Assembly: GCA_016858145.1 (NCBI GenBank)
Contig: JAEHOE010000222.1
Coordinates: 1-64,000, forward strand
Direction: 5' to 3'
From: Edaphochlamys debaryana
Lineage: Eukaryota; Chlorophyta; Chlorophyceae; Chlamydomonadales
DNA: 64,000 nucleotides
Position numbers and translations under genes: made by a program
The notes under the pieces: generated by a model
What the model saw: the letters and a program-made list of their open reading frames with translations, nothing else
What the model was told of the DNA's origin: nothing
Databases searched by the model: none
Shown here: positions 46,748 to 58,786 of the stretch, piece after piece
How positions within the stretch are numbered: the stretch's first letter is position 1
Layout of the letters: each line of letters opens with the position of its first letter

Positions 46748-49700
46748 TCATCTGTCGCCCTCTTCCTCCAGACCCGGGCCTTCCCGTCTCCTGGCCACGG
46801 CCTCTTCCTCGGCCGAGTCTCCGTTGCAGAGTGTGTTGAGCAGAACCTGGGCCAAGTAAGGGCAAGTGACAGGGAGGGGCAGATGAGTTCAACTCAAGTT
46901 GACACCAATCGAGCAAGCGGAGGGGTCGGCCGGGGAAGCCCTTTGACATGATAAGGTTTCCCCTCGACCCACGTCCTGCCATGCCTCGCCACCCCGCCCT
47001 CTTGACCTCCCACCCACCCACCTGAGCTGACATCATGAGCGGCCCCGACTTAGCCCTGAAGCTCCCTCCATGCGTTCCCGCCCCCAGGTGCACGTCGTCA
47101 GTGAACCAGGGGGCGGGGGCGTCCTGCCACATGGATCCGAGATCCAGAACCTCCCAGCCTGAGCGGGGCGAGGGGCGGGGAGTGAGGGAAGCAGGGCGGG
47201 GAGACTGGCATTAAGTGAGGTGCGGAAGGGCAAGGGAGGGCGGTACATACATCATACCCCTGCCTTGCTCCTCGGGCGTGCCTCGCCACCACCACAACCC
47301 GCTCCCCACCTGCGCGCGCAGCTTCCCCGAGCTCCAGGTGCTGAGGGGGGAGGAGGTACGAGAGGGAAATCGGAGTCTTAAAAGGGTTTTTCATGCATGC
47401 GTCATGCCCGCCCACCCCTGCATCCTCCCCCGCACCTGCAGGCACATCATGCGTTCGATCTGGTTGGGAAGGCATTGCGGCGTGCCGTGCGGCCGGTAGC
47501 CGTACAGCACCCACACCACCCGCTTCGCCCGCAGGCGCCCCTCGAAGGCCAGGCGCTGCCGTACATCCAGGAACTCATCCACAACGGTGCGGAGGGCCCC
47601 GAGGTACTGGCGGACCTGGGGGAGGAGGGAGTGATGGAGGCAGGCAGGGGGTGAACGGCGCCTGAAGGTATTGCCACTCCCCTGCCCCGTCCCTCACTCT
47701 TACGGAACGCTGGTCGCCCGACCCCACGCCCTGCTCCACCCCGCCCGCACCTCCCCGCCCCCGCCCCGCCCTCACCGGTGCGAACTTGGCGAGGGACGTG
47801 GGCACCTCACCCCGGGGGCGGCAGTCGGCAGCCATCGACCCGGGAGGCACGGGCCGCCCTTGGCCGTCCGCAGTCGGCACTGATGACGCGTTCAGCAGCG
47901 CTGCTGCGGAAGGCTGCGGTCCCGTGCCTTTGAAAGCTGAGGCTGCGGCAGCTGCCCCCTGCAATGACGCCCGTAGGCTGCGGCGGTGCAGCATACCCCC
48001 CGTCCGGCCTCCCCCGCTCATCTCCCCTGTGACGACCTCGCTTTCCTGCCCCCTTCGCCCCACGCCACCGTGGATGGAAGAAAGGCCCCTTGCCGCTACG
48101 GCCGTCGCCGTGGAATTGGATGCCTTCCTCGAGCCCTTGCTGCTGGCTCCAGCTCCGGCGGCGCCCCCAGCCTTCACGACGGCGGGCTTCCCCTCGCCGC
48201 GGTGTGTGGGCTGTGTGGCGTGGTCCGGACCCAGGTCAAAACCCCACTCCCGAGCAAAGACCTCGGCGGGGCTGTCGAGTTTGTAGTCTGGGGCCCAAGA
48301 GAAGGGTTTTAGGTTGCTTACATGGGGAGCGTGCATGTGTAGAAACACGCACCCGTGTCGCGCGCAGCTGCCTGTCCCACGGCCCTCAACGCTGCCTTCC
48401 CCCTTCCATGCCAATTCTCTCCCCGTCCCTTCACGCCTCTCCCCCCGCCCGGCCCCACCCGCAATGTCGTGCAGCTCTGACGACATGAAGATGACGTCAG
48501 CAGTCTCCATGAGGGCGGCCAGGGGGGAGCGGGTGCCGCGGCCCAGGGCCAGGGCGTGGAGGCCCACGCGGTACGGCATGATCGACTGTAGATTCCGGGG
48601 CCAGGGGGGGAAACGTTTTGACCAGTTAGTTGAGGAGCAATGTAGAAGGGGTCGGGGAGGGGGTGTTGGGGCTGGCTGGTGAGCGAGGGAGGGCAGACGT
48701 TTGTGGGTGTCCCTGATCTCGGGCTCAGAGCAACATGCCCCGACTTGAAACCCTGGGATGCCGAAACGAGGAGTACGAGAGACTGATGAGACACTGATGG
48801 GCTCCCCAAGCCTAAGCCCGCTGCGAAACCCATCCACATGCGTCCCCGTCACGTGCCTCGAACGCCATCGGGAAGCCTGGGTAGGTGTGCAGCAGCGCCC
48901 TGCAGAGGAGGGGGGCCCCCCCCGGGAGGATACTTTGAGATACTGTGATCCAAGCTCATGATCATCAGATCATGAAGGCACATCAAAGACCTGGGTTAGC
49001 GAGATCCCCTAGAACCTTGCCAAGCAGTGCACAACATGCACGAGGCGCAAGGAAGCGCTTCAGTTTGCACTTGAGGGTCAGAGGTGTCATGTAGGTTGCA
49101 TCCGTTTGGCACGGCGTCTCTATCCCTACCGCGGACTGCCGCGATCGCGCCCTCGCTCGCCTCCCAACCCACGTCACCGTCTCCGATGCCCTCGAGTCCC
49201 CCACCACCACCGTGCGGTGCTTAGTAATGCACGCTTGCGCCTCCTCAGGCGTAAACAGCCTGCACAAGGGCACGCACACGGGGAACAGGGAACGGGAGGG
49301 GAGAGTAGCTAGGATTGCAAGCAGTGTCCCCTATCCTGACATCCTCGCAATGCAATGCACTTCAGTCAATCCGCCTGCTTGCCTCCCCATACGTACAGCC
49401 AGCGGTCTGCCGTCGCCCCCACTCCCCTCGCTCCCCTCCCCTCCCCACCTGTACACGCATCCGTACGGCATGTACACGTCATGGAAGCCCATGCCCACAC
49501 TGTCAGCGCTGCCCAGCTGCAAGGGGGAGAGGGGCCCCACGCACACGCCGGGGGGGCAGGCGGGGGCTGCGGGCGGCAGGCGCACCCACTCGCCCTTGGC
49601 CGCGGTGAGGCACAGGGGGCGCTCCTGGGCTGGGGCGGGGAAGGGCCCTCCTGTCCCCTTTGTAAGGGAGGCGTTGAGCACTGAGCGCTGGGTCGTGGCG

Positions 49701-50900
49701 ATGTATCCGGGGACCTAGGGGCAGGGGGCGAAGGGGGGCCGGGCTGGGAACCCAGATAACCACCGCCCTCCCGCAACCCCCCCAGCCCTCCACCCCACCC
49801 CGCCCCACCTGCCACAGGTACTCGCTCTGCACCAGCGCATCCCACCCGGGCGGCAGGGGCCGGGGCCCAGACCCAGGGGCACCGGCCCCCGCCTGCTGCG
49901 CCTGCTGTGCCTGCTGAGCCTGCTGCGTCGCCAGGGTCTCGTCCTCCGCACGGAAGCCCTCCAGCAGCGGCCGCCGGGCGGTGGCCCACAGGAGCACCTG
50001 GGGAGGGGAGGGCGGGAAGAGGGGATCGGCTCAACGGCTTTTGCCCATCCGTCGCATGAAGCAGCCCCAGGGGTATTGCTGTGGGTTCAGCAGGGCAGGT
50101 GCACGCCCCCTTACCTGTGCGTCCCAGTGACCATCGGAGAGCGTCTCCCAGCCGGGAAAGGCGTAGCGCCCTACAATGTGAAGACAGGGGGGCGTAGGTG
50201 TGAAGCTGTGATGGTGTCCCCTCCGTTCCTCCCCTTCCCATCCTGACCCTCCCCCACCTCGTCCCCGGTTCCCATTCACCCCCCCCCACACACACCTTTG
50301 CCCACGTGCACCCCCGCCAGGCGGGAGCGTACGGCACCGCCCCGGGACAGCTCAAGGAGAAACAGGTCCCGGCCTGGGGGCGGGAGGGAGGGACGGAAAA
50401 GCGGGGGCCATCATCACGCCATAAGCCCTCGCCACACCCTCTGCTTATTGCCACCATTGCCACGTCGAAACCATGCGACTCTGCGCCAAGTTGTACTCTT
50501 TTACCCTGTGTTCATTGCCTCCCTGTGCCCCGTTTCCCATTCCTCCTGTGCCCCGAGAGCCCCCTTCCCCACCCTTACCGTGCGTCGTGTTGGCGCCCGA
50601 GCAGCCCAGCGCCTGACCCACCAGCGCCGCGGGGGCCCCAACAGGGGATGGTGGGCTGGCCAGCGCAAAGCCGCACGTTTGCTCGTGCGGACCCGGGGCG
50701 TCGGGTCGGCGGAACAGCGAGCAGACGCCCACAGAGTCGTAGGGTGGGGCCGCGCTCGTCGAGCCAGGCCGGGGATGCACATCGAGCAGGGCGCCCACGA
50801 GGCCCGCTACGAGCAGTAGCGCTAGCAGAACCTGCACCAAGTTCGCAGGCCCGCCGCTAGGCCCGCCCATCGACATCCCGGGCCCGCCGCCCGTGCTCAA
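46748..50900 (-). CDS. SGNH/PC-esterase (CASD1/NXPE/TBL-like) membrane protein, copy C
   Basis: Exons matching copies A and B: 50579-50900, 50296-50373, 50115-50170, 49809-49997, 49449-49714, 49173-49259, 48853-48899, 48459-48585, 47776-48287, 47436-47615, 47310-47340, 47022-47158, 46748-46846; about 710 residues. It has a Gly-rich start (MSTGGGPGMSMGG), the anchor VLLALLLVAGLVGALLD, VVVGDSRASE (GDS), WFTDDVHLG and AQVLLNTLCN, and the same acidic tail as copy B. Its exon 9 linker is the shortest (171 codons versus 216 in B and 225 in A). As in B, the aligned exon 7 donor (GAGGCAC|GTGACG) leaves one base before a phase-0 exon 8. B and C share this feature and the same tail, so they are closer to each other than to A. 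The products are expected in the secretory pathway. Confidence 0.7.
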
Positions 50901-53612
50901 CGCTGGACGAGCTCTTCCTTATTGTATGTAATGAGACGGCGTTTTCTTTGTTGCGGGCGGGTGCCCAGCTCTGCCGTTTTGGGTCGAGGGATTGTTCTCT
51001 CTCGGTGAGGACCCCAGGAGCAGGCCAGGCTCCAGCACCGTTTGGCGCGGCCTTCCCCTTGAGGCCAGTAGAAATTAAGGGGAAGAGAGAGGCTATTTGA
51101 GCTTGAGAAGAGCTCCTGGCTTCCGTCGATTGATGCTTTCTAGCCTGAGGTGGTCCTGATGTTGAAAGCTCAAGTGCGCGTTTGGAAATTGCATAACACG
51201 CGTTTCTATACAGCCCATCAGGCGGGCGGGCGGACTTGGATGCGGAACGTCATTCTTGCTTGATGGTTGGCCGTGCGTCAGGCTGACTGCCAAGCCTTCT
51301 CATCTGGTAACGCATGTGCACATCAAATCTTAAGTCCATTGATGTATACTGATAGCAGTATCAGTGGTATGCTGGGCCCAGAGTAAAGCGCCGGAGCATC
51401 GCGTGGATGCCTGCGCTCAGCCAGACTGAGCAAACAAGATGTGAGAAGCCATTTGTAGCTCACGGGTGCACCGTGGTGGTAATAGACAGGCTGAGCTGAG
51501 GACCATCAAAGCAAATTAGGGAAAGAGCCTATGCATGCATGATGCAGCAGTTCGCCGGGCCGGCCTCGTGAGACCGCCGTATGCATCACCTACGAAGCGC
51601 TAAGCGTTGAGCTCTGATTCTGGCATTCTGGCAGACCCGCCGAACTATGGCAAAGCCCTAAACGTGCGCGTAACCCCGCGGGCCCCGCCAGCCGGCCCCC
51701 CCCTGCTCTCTCCCATCTGATCCTGCCTTCTCCAGCCCAGCTGAACACCCCGTGTGTTCGTGTACACACGACACGCAAACCACCGACAGAGTCTAAGCCC
51801 CCCTTTGGTCGGCCGAGAGGTCAAGCCAGGCCCTGCAAGGCGGAGGCATGCATGGCACGAGTGCTCACCACCCTCCTCAGCGGGCGAGGCGAGCAAACCA
51901 CGGTGCAACCACGGTGCCCTACGTGCCCAACGCCCAAGGGTCAATGGCACGCGCATCTATCCGTATTTGTCCCCCCAATGCGGGTATTGCAAGCGACGGG
52001 TTAAGCTGGACGACGCCTGGAAAGCGGGACAGGTGTGCACCGGCGGCCCAACCTTGGTCCCCGGCTCCCCGCCCCCTTCCCCCACCCCTCCCACGTCCTC
52101 CGCCCACGCGCACCCCACCCCTCCCCCGTCCTGGATCCCTGGCACCCATCTCGTACACATGACAAAGGCGGATGCTGTGGTAAAGTTGAGCCGGTTACAT
52201 GTTTCAGGCGTCAACCCAGTACCTGTACCCCACATGCACCAGCTCAGGTAAGCGAGCGCCTGGGCGGGCAGCGCAGCCTCACTGGAACCCACCTGCCCCC
52301 ACCCGTGACATGTCCGCCGCTCTCCACACTTCTGCCTCTCTCGACAAGTCCTACAAGTCCATCCTCAGCCCTCCAAGTCCCTCACTGTGGAGCGCGTGGC
52401 ACTGTGTTGTGGCACTGCGGTGAGTTGCCTGGGTCCCTTCGCCCAGACCCTACCCCTCTCCTGCTCTCTGCCCGTCTCCAGCCAGAATGGTCTCAGCCGC
52501 ACCCTAGATGGGGCTGGATGGGGCTTGCGGGGAAGGGTGAGTCCCCGGCGGGAAGTCCCCGAGCCGCCCAGTACCCCTAGCTCCCAGCGAGGCCGCTTAC
52601 CCTGGGGTCGGGCAGACGGCGGGGCGGACCGGAGATAGCTGCGTGTGGGGGGTCGGGCAGAAAGCGGTGAGGAGGTGATGAGCACGGAAGGCAGTCACGG
52701 GCAGCAACGCATGAGTTGGATGGCTCACCATGTGGTCTGGCAGTCGTTGCAGATTTTGACCCGCCTGCCAGGAACGCGTTCCGTCCCCATGGCCCCCCGC
52801 AGTTGTGGCTAGTCTGCACGTTGAACGGATAAGCACGGGGTGTGGGCGTGCGTGTCAGGCCCTCTCCTCATCAGCACGGCAACTGTCAAGTCTTCCCTTA
52901 CCTTTCACGTCCGGAACTTTTTAGGACGCGTCCACGGCGTGGATGAGCAGTGTGTACCGCTCCCAAAGAAGCTTGATCAGCCACTCCGTTGGCGCTCGAC
53001 GACTCTTGACCGTGATGGGTAAGGCCCCTTTCCCAAAGAAGGACCCGCTACCACACCCCACCACGACCTGCTCCTTCCTCCTCCCCTCCTCCTTCCTCAC
53101 TCCATGTCCAGCATTAGCAGCGCCACGCAATGCAGGTCGAAGCGGAAGCACCACCGCATATTAAAAGCGCCAAACAATGCTGCCGCCCCACCCGCCCCAC
53201 TGGACGGCCGATGGCGCTCCAAGCAGCGGTGGTCGGCTTCAATTGGTCGGCTTTCCTGCCCATGCCCCATTCATGTGCTGTCCACTCCCCCAAAGGCGTC
53301 AGCGCCGCCACATGCGCCAATGCTTGGAGCCGCACCATGCTTGGGGCCCTGCTGGGAAGCAGCGGTGCAAGGGACGAGAGTCGGGCTGCTGCGTCAGAAC
53401 GGCAAGGGAGAAGCGTCACGGCTGGCAGACGACGTGGCGGTGTGCAGCGGTGGCACAGGCGATGGTGCAAGGCCTGCACCCGTGGCTGACAACGGGCAAG
53501 CGCGACCCTCTGCTCCAAGCCTGAGAGCGGTTGCACTTGCAACCTCGTTAGCTGCGCTCCCAGTCTTCCCCCTACGCTGCCAGCGTGCTGTCCGCACCTG
53601 AGCTGCTCCCGC
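50901..53612. other. Gene-poor stretch; nothing recognised
   Basis: This 2.7-kb region includes the copy C upstream side. It has scattered open frames up to about 180 codons on both strands, but none shows a family motif, a clear exon chain or a signal peptide. About 53340-53612 is related to 59750-59939 and so belongs to the left end of the duplicated block that follows. Confidence 0.5.
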
Positions 53613-54605
53613 TCACATGCACCTGCAGCATGCTAGGGGCATCACCGATGAGGACGGACGAGGGCACGGCGCGTCGGAGCAGGGCGCCGGTGCGGAGCTG
53701 CTGGCGACCTGCTGTCCAGGCCAGTCCGTGGCGACTGCAGCTGCCGGTGCGGGGCCAGGCGAAGGCGCCGAGCTGGCCTCCTGGCCCCCCTCCACAGCTC
53801 CAGCCACACGGACAAGGCCCTCGTCCAAAGGCAGGAGCGTGCCGGCCCCCGCTGTTGCGCCAGCGCCAGCGCCAGCGCCCTCACGCTCAGTCGCCGGTGA
53901 GGGAGCGCCAGCATCCCTTGCCGCCGGCGCCTGCCCCGCCGCCGCCGGCGCCTGCCCTGCCGCGCGAGCATCCCCCGGCGCCAGCACCTGCCCCACGGCC
54001 CGCTGCTGATGCACCGGCAGGTCACGGGGCGGCGCCCTGCCAGGGCCTGATGAGCCGGGCCCCGACCCCGACTCCGGCGCGGCTGCGGAGCCCCGCTCGG
54101 GAGCCGACCCCGAGCCCCCAGCGGGCGCTGAGAGCGGCGGGGCCGCCAGACAGCCGGCAGCGGCAGAGGCCGCCGAGCCGCTGGAGCTGGGCTGCCCCCC
54201 CTGGCCGCCGCCCTCCACCGCTGGAGCTGCCGGCGGCGGCACGTTGGCGCCCAGCTCGGCGTCAAGGGCTGCGGCAAAGACCGCCGTCGCCCACTCCACC
54301 CAGCGCCATTGGTCGGTGGGGTCGGTCGGCGCTGTCGGAAGCTGAATGTTCCTACGTTCCAGGTAGTCAATACTGCTTGCGACCTTGCTGCGGGCCCAGG
54401 GGCCCAAGTCCAGCCCGGCCATGATTGTCGCGGCGGGTGCCCCGCCCCGCCCCGCGCCCAGGTCTGTGTTCCAGGTATCTATTAGCGCTGGTGTGTTCTC
54501 GTTGATAGTGGGCAGCGCGAAAGTGTTGTGCAAAACCCGAGGTCGCGTTGGGCGCCCATACCGCGATTTGCGCGCCTTGGGTCCACATCTTCGCGAGTGA
54601 TTCAT
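53613..54605 (-). CDS. Unknown Ala/Gly/Pro-rich protein, duplicated-block copy 1
   Basis: I do not recognise this protein. The open frame encodes 330 residues from the ATG shared with copy 2 (MNHSRRCGPKARKSRYGRPT); an upstream in-frame ATG at 54695 would add 30. The first third is basic then mixed (NTFALPTINENTPALIDTWN). The remainder is low-complexity Ala/Gly/Pro/Ser ending in CCRCM. Comparison with copy 2 shows two indels of exactly three bases in the N-terminal part (near 54527 and 54430) and mostly frame-preserving substitutions, which suggests it was once under coding constraint. No intron is needed. The equally long plus-strand frame through the same bases (53585-54424) is probably a shadow. 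It could be a host gene or part of a mobile element. Confidence 0.5.
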   Translation of the reverse strand: MNHSRRCGPKARKSRYGRPTRPRVLHNTFALPTINENTPALIDTWNTDLGAGRGGAPAATIMAGLDLGPWARSKVASSIDYLERRNIQLPTAPTDPTDQWRWVEWATAVFAAALDAELGANVPPPAAPAVEGGGQGGQPSSSGSAASAAAGCLAAPPLSAPAGGSGSAPERGSAAAPESGSGPGSSGPGRAPPRDLPVHQQRAVGQVLAPGDARAAGQAPAAAGQAPAARDAGAPSPATEREGAGAGAGATAGAGTLLPLDEGLVRVAGAVEGGQEASSAPSPGPAPAAAVATDWPGQQVASSSAPAPCSDAPCPRPSSSVMPLACCRCM

Positions 54606-56384
54606 CATGAGCAGTGCTATGCGCGAGTAGCGCGTGCTTGTGGCGGTGCGCAAAGACGCGCGTGTGAACACGCAGACGGGTTTTGGCATCCTCATGCTGA
54701 GAGATTACACAGGCTCGCAGCTAAATCACAGGGAAGAGAGGACTATACGAGCACGAGTCCCCCCTCCGGCAAGCGGGCGAGGCCTCAGGTTCCCGGGCCC
54801 GCGCCCCCCCCCCCCCCCCCCCCCCGCCGCCCCCGTCGTCGTCCGGACTACGCTGCACGGCCCCTGCGAGCACAGAACCCCCCCGCCCCCGTCCCGCCAT
54901 ACGGTACCATAGCCTCTGCCTCCCGTGAGCCCTGTTGCCCCTACAACGCTCTCCCCTACCGGTACTCGGCAAGTTCAAATCCTCAAGAGATGCCCCATGA
55001 GATGCTCCATGTTACGTCAAGCCCGTGCGTGCCCTCGCAGCAAGCGTCTGGGCGGCTCTGCGGGCCGCGCTCACCAACCCGAAAGCCGGGGCTGCCCACA
55101 TCCTTTCCCCACTTTGGACGTGTCGCTTGCTTGGCTCCCTTCGCCACGGCACACTAGGGATCCACCGTAGCGTACCCCCGCCCCGCCCCTCTGGCCAGTC
55201 GGACCAAGTCAACAAACGCCTTTACTATCCACAATCCACGTTGGATTCATATGGGTTCATGACCACGACATCCGTACACGGGCTGGCCGCATGAACCCCC
55301 TCCACCTCCCCAACACCGCGACACGGGGCCAGTCCCATCGCACGCAGCATCGCCCCCGCGACAGGCCGACCCACACGGGGCGGGGCGTTAGCTACCCAGC
55401 GTGTCTGCGCTCAACGCCTCACCTACCCCCCCCTCCAACCCCCCTCACCGCCTGCGCCCCGTGGCCGCATCAAAGCCCAGCCCCTCCGCCTGCCTCCCGT
55501 GCGCCCTTTCCTCCCCCTCACAGCCTCCCTTCTCGCCCTACAACCCCCGCCTCCTTCACCCCCCCTCCGCCCCCCTCCTCACGACGCGCCCGCCCCCTCT
55601 ACGGTGTCCGCGTCGAAGCCCAGCACGTCGGCGGCGAAGGCGGGGGCGCTGACGGCGGGGGGCATGGCCTTGTCGGGGGCGGGGGCGCCGGTGAGGGCGG
55701 ACAGGGCGGCGGTGAGCTCCTCTGGGGGGGGGGGGGGGAGGGAAGGGGGAGAGGGGGGGGGGGACGAGGGGAGGAGGCGAACGGGGAGTTGTTGAGCGGG
55801 TGCGTAGGAGGGGTGGCCATGCGTCCCACGTCCCCTGCCGCGCGTGCCATGCCCCCCCTGCCCCCCATCCCCCCACCTGCCGACATCTGCTCCCCCGCGC
55901 CCTGCAGCAGGCTCAGCAGCTGCTCCCGGGTGAGCTTGGCTGCGGGGGGGGGGGGAGGGGGGGGGGTTGCGTTAGGGGGGAAGGACGGCAGCAGGAGGTG
56001 TAGGACCCGCCTGCCTGGCAAGCTAGGGAAAGCCAGCGTGTGGCGTAGCAAACTAGGGATCCTCGCTCCCTCCCTTCCGCCTGCCCCTATCCCTCCTCTC
56101 CCCCCCCCAGCTCCCTGAACGCCCCTTCACCTTCACTCCCTACCCCTCCTCCCCCCCCCTCTCTCCCCCCTCACCCGGCTCCCCCTTGGCCCCCAGCTCC
56201 CTGAACGCCGCCTCGATGTCCGCCGCCGTCACGTTGAAGAGCGGGCGGTGGTTGACGTAGAGCGAGATGAAGTCACACAGGGCGATGGCGGGGAGGGCGT
56301 CCAGGTCGCGGGAGTGGGCCATGTACTGGGGGGGGGGAGGGGGGGAAGAAGGGGGGGAAACGTGTGTGTATTGGGGGGAGGGGG

Positions 56385-56440
56385 GAGGTTGATGGCGGGG
56401 AGGGCGTCCAGGTCGCGGGAGTGGGCCATGTACTGAAGGG
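56385..56440. repeat. Partial duplicate of a CFAP251 exon start and acceptor, copy 1
   Basis: The bases coding YMAHSRDLDALPAI with their acceptor (exon 56175-56325) are repeated at about 56390-56435, with a second CAG acceptor. The same partial duplicate exists in block 2 (63785-63835), so it arose before the block duplication. Confidence 0.85.
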
Positions 56441-57274
56441 GGGGGGAGGGGGGAGGGAAGGAAGAACAGGGGGAAGAAAGGTGGGGGAGGAGGAAGGCTG
56501 TGGGACTGGCCAGGCAACAGGGCGTGCCCAAGGCAGCACAGGCGCAGCGGCAGAGTGACGCCTACAGACTGTCAACCGCCAACCGCCGTAACCCGGCCCG
56601 GCTGCCGTACCTGCACGTGGTTGAGCAGGTTGTCTATGTCTGACTCGGAGGGGTAGAAGCCTGCGGCCCGCATGAGGTCGGGCACCATCTCCACCGGCAC
56701 CGTGCCTGTCAGCGGGGGGAAGGGGCGGGGAGGTAGGGAGGGAGATGTAAGCTTGGAAAGTTGGGGGAAGGGGCTTGACCAGGCGATACCGCAAAGAGGA
56801 GGGGGGTGGGGTGGAAGAACGGAGAGGTTTATCACGGTGGAGAAGCTTGCTCGTGTAGTTGGGTTGGAACACCCTTCAAAGCCACAGGGGTTTTGGCGGT
56901 GCCTCGCCAGAATGGGAACGCAAGCCTGATCGTGCAATGCGGTTGAGACGGTTGCGGTCGGGAGCGCTGGTCATCAAGTTAGGGAAGAAAGCATTGCTGC
57001 CCTCAGCAGCAGATGGTGAGGACTGCCGCTGTGGGTAGCACTTGCTGCCCGAAACCAAATGCACGATTCCCCCAACGCCCAGCTCTCCACATGCCGCCCC
57101 ACGCACCCGGAATGTCCCGCGGCTCAATGGCGTCCTCCCCCTGCGTCTTGATCTGGGGGTGGGTGGGTGGGGTGGGGAGAAAAGGGTTTGTTTAGTGCTG
57201 GGGGATAGGCTGTGGGAGAGGCAGGAGGAGCGTGGGGGTTGGGAGGGGGCGATCGGTCATCCATCCCCACTGCG

Positions 57275-58195
57275 TCACGAAACACACACACGCTCTCCCC
57301 TCCTCCCCCCCTTCCCCCCACCTGCGCATACACAAAGTAGTCCCGCATCTCCCGCAGCAGCTCCTCGTCCCCCAGCACCGCCCCACGCGTCACGAAACAC
57401 ACACACGCTCTCCCCTCCTCCCCCCCTTCCCCCCACCTGCGCATACACAAAGTAGTCCCGCATCTCCCGCAGCAGCTCCTCGTCCCCCAGCACCGCCCCA
57501 CGCGTCACGAAACACACACACGCTCCCCCCCTCCTCCCCCCCCTTCCCCCCACCTGCGCATACACAAAGTAGTCCCGCATCTCCCGCAGCAGCTCCTCGT
57601 CCCCCAGCACCGCCCCACGCGTCACGAAACACACACACGCTCCCCCCCTCCTCCCCCCCCTTTCCCCCCACCTGCGCATACACAAAGTAGTCCCGCATCT
57701 CCCGCAGCAGCTCCTCGTCCCCCAGCACCGCCCCACGCGTCACGAAACACACACACGCTCCCCCCTCCTCCCCCCCTTCCCCCCACCTGCGCATACACAA
57801 AGTAGTCCCGCATCTCCCGCAGCAGCTCCTCGTCCCCCAGCACCGCCCCACGCGTCACGAAACACACACACGCTCTCCCCTCCTCCCCCCTTCCCCCCAC
57901 CTGCGCATACACAAAGTAGTCCCGCATCTCCCGCAGCAGCTCCTCGTCCCCCCGCACCACCCCACGCGTCACGAAACACACACACGCTCTCCCCTCCTCC
58001 CCCCCCTCCCCCTACCTGCGCATACACAAAGTAGTCCTGCATCTCCCGCAGCAGCTCCTCGTCCCCCAGCACCGCCCCACGCGTCACGAAACACACACAC
58101 GCTCCCCCCTCCTCCCCCCCTTCCCCCTACCTGCGCAAACACAAAGTAGTCCTGCATCTCCCGCAGCAGCTCCTCGTCCCCCAGCACCGCCGCCC
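57275..58195. repeat. Eight-copy array of a CFAP251 exon end plus intron start, 114-118-bp unit
   Basis: The CCTGCGCA marker of the donor lies at 57321, 57436, 57553, 57671, 57786, 57900, 58015 and 58130. On the minus strand each unit reads VLGDEELLREM(R/Q)DYF then V(Y/F)AQ and a GT donor, followed by a purine-rich intron start and a GTGTGTGTGTTTCGTGACGC link. The right-most unit (58130) is continuous with the true exon and has FVFAQ; the others have FVYAQ. Unit length is not a fixed multiple of three. Confidence 0.95.
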
Positions 58196-58786
58196 AGCGC
58201 GCCTCGGGCCCCGAGGCGGCGTTGGCGGCGGCGAAGCGCTCCAGCGGGGCGGTGTTGATGTCCCATGCGGCCCCCGTCCGTGGTCCCTGTCAGGGCCTGG
58301 GGGGGGTGGAGAAGGAGGCGCGTGATGCAAGGGTTGCAAGGGGGAGGCCAGAGACGGGGACGCAAGCGGCTCCCCTCCCAAGCACGCACAAGCCCTCCCT
58401 CAGCCGTCCCTCCCGCACACCCTGTCAGACCACACACCTCTGTGATCCCCGGCACACAGACACATCACGACAGTTCCCAACTCCACCCACCCACCCAAAC
58501 ACACGCAACAAGCCCTCCTTCAACCCCCCCCCCCCCCGCCCCCACCCACACGCCAAGCGCACGCACCTGCGTGGTCCCCGGCACGAACACGCCCTCCATC
58601 GGCTACACATGTCCCTAATCCTTGGCTCACAAGCCCTCCCTCGCCCTTTCAACCCTGTGACCGCCCTTTCAGCAGTGACATAGCCCCTTCCAAACCCACC
58701 TGCGTGGTCCCCGGCACGAACACGGAGCACACGAAGTCGCCCACGGACTGCTTGAAGTCCCGGGAGCGGAGCGGGGGGGAGTAGTA

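Larger units (their letters stand above)
55579..58786 (-). pseudogene. CFAP251 (WDR66)-like C-terminal gene fragment, copy 1
   Basis: CFAP251 is a WD-repeat, EF-hand-like protein of the calmodulin- and radial-spoke-associated complex of flagella. Exons seen: 58700-58786, 58131-58296, 57107-57152, 56611-56705, 56175-56325, 55877-55939, 55579-55721. Recognisable stretches are FVCSVFVPGTTQ (end of the last WD repeat), VPDLMRAAGFYPSESDIDNL, ALCDFISLYVNHRPLFNV, LLSLLQGAGEQMSAEEL and FAADVLGF, matching the order of the CFAP251 C-terminus. No upstream WD-repeat exons are found, so the fragment lacks most of the protein. Exon 58131-58296 is 166 bases where phase requires 165; one extra G in the run near 58275 puts the rest out of frame. 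The end of that exon is repeated seven more times downstream. Together these point to a decayed partial duplicate, although the frame break alone could be an assembly error. Confidence 0.7.

Noticed and set aside
51754..52251. Possible small zinc-ribbon-like protein
   Set aside because: A few Cys residues (CGYC) are seen, but no second Cys pair, no splice support and no family likeness.
53585..54424. Plus-strand 279-codon Pro/Ala-rich frame
   Set aside because: It is antisense to the frame conserved with block 2; the three-base indels and N-terminal match favour the minus strand.
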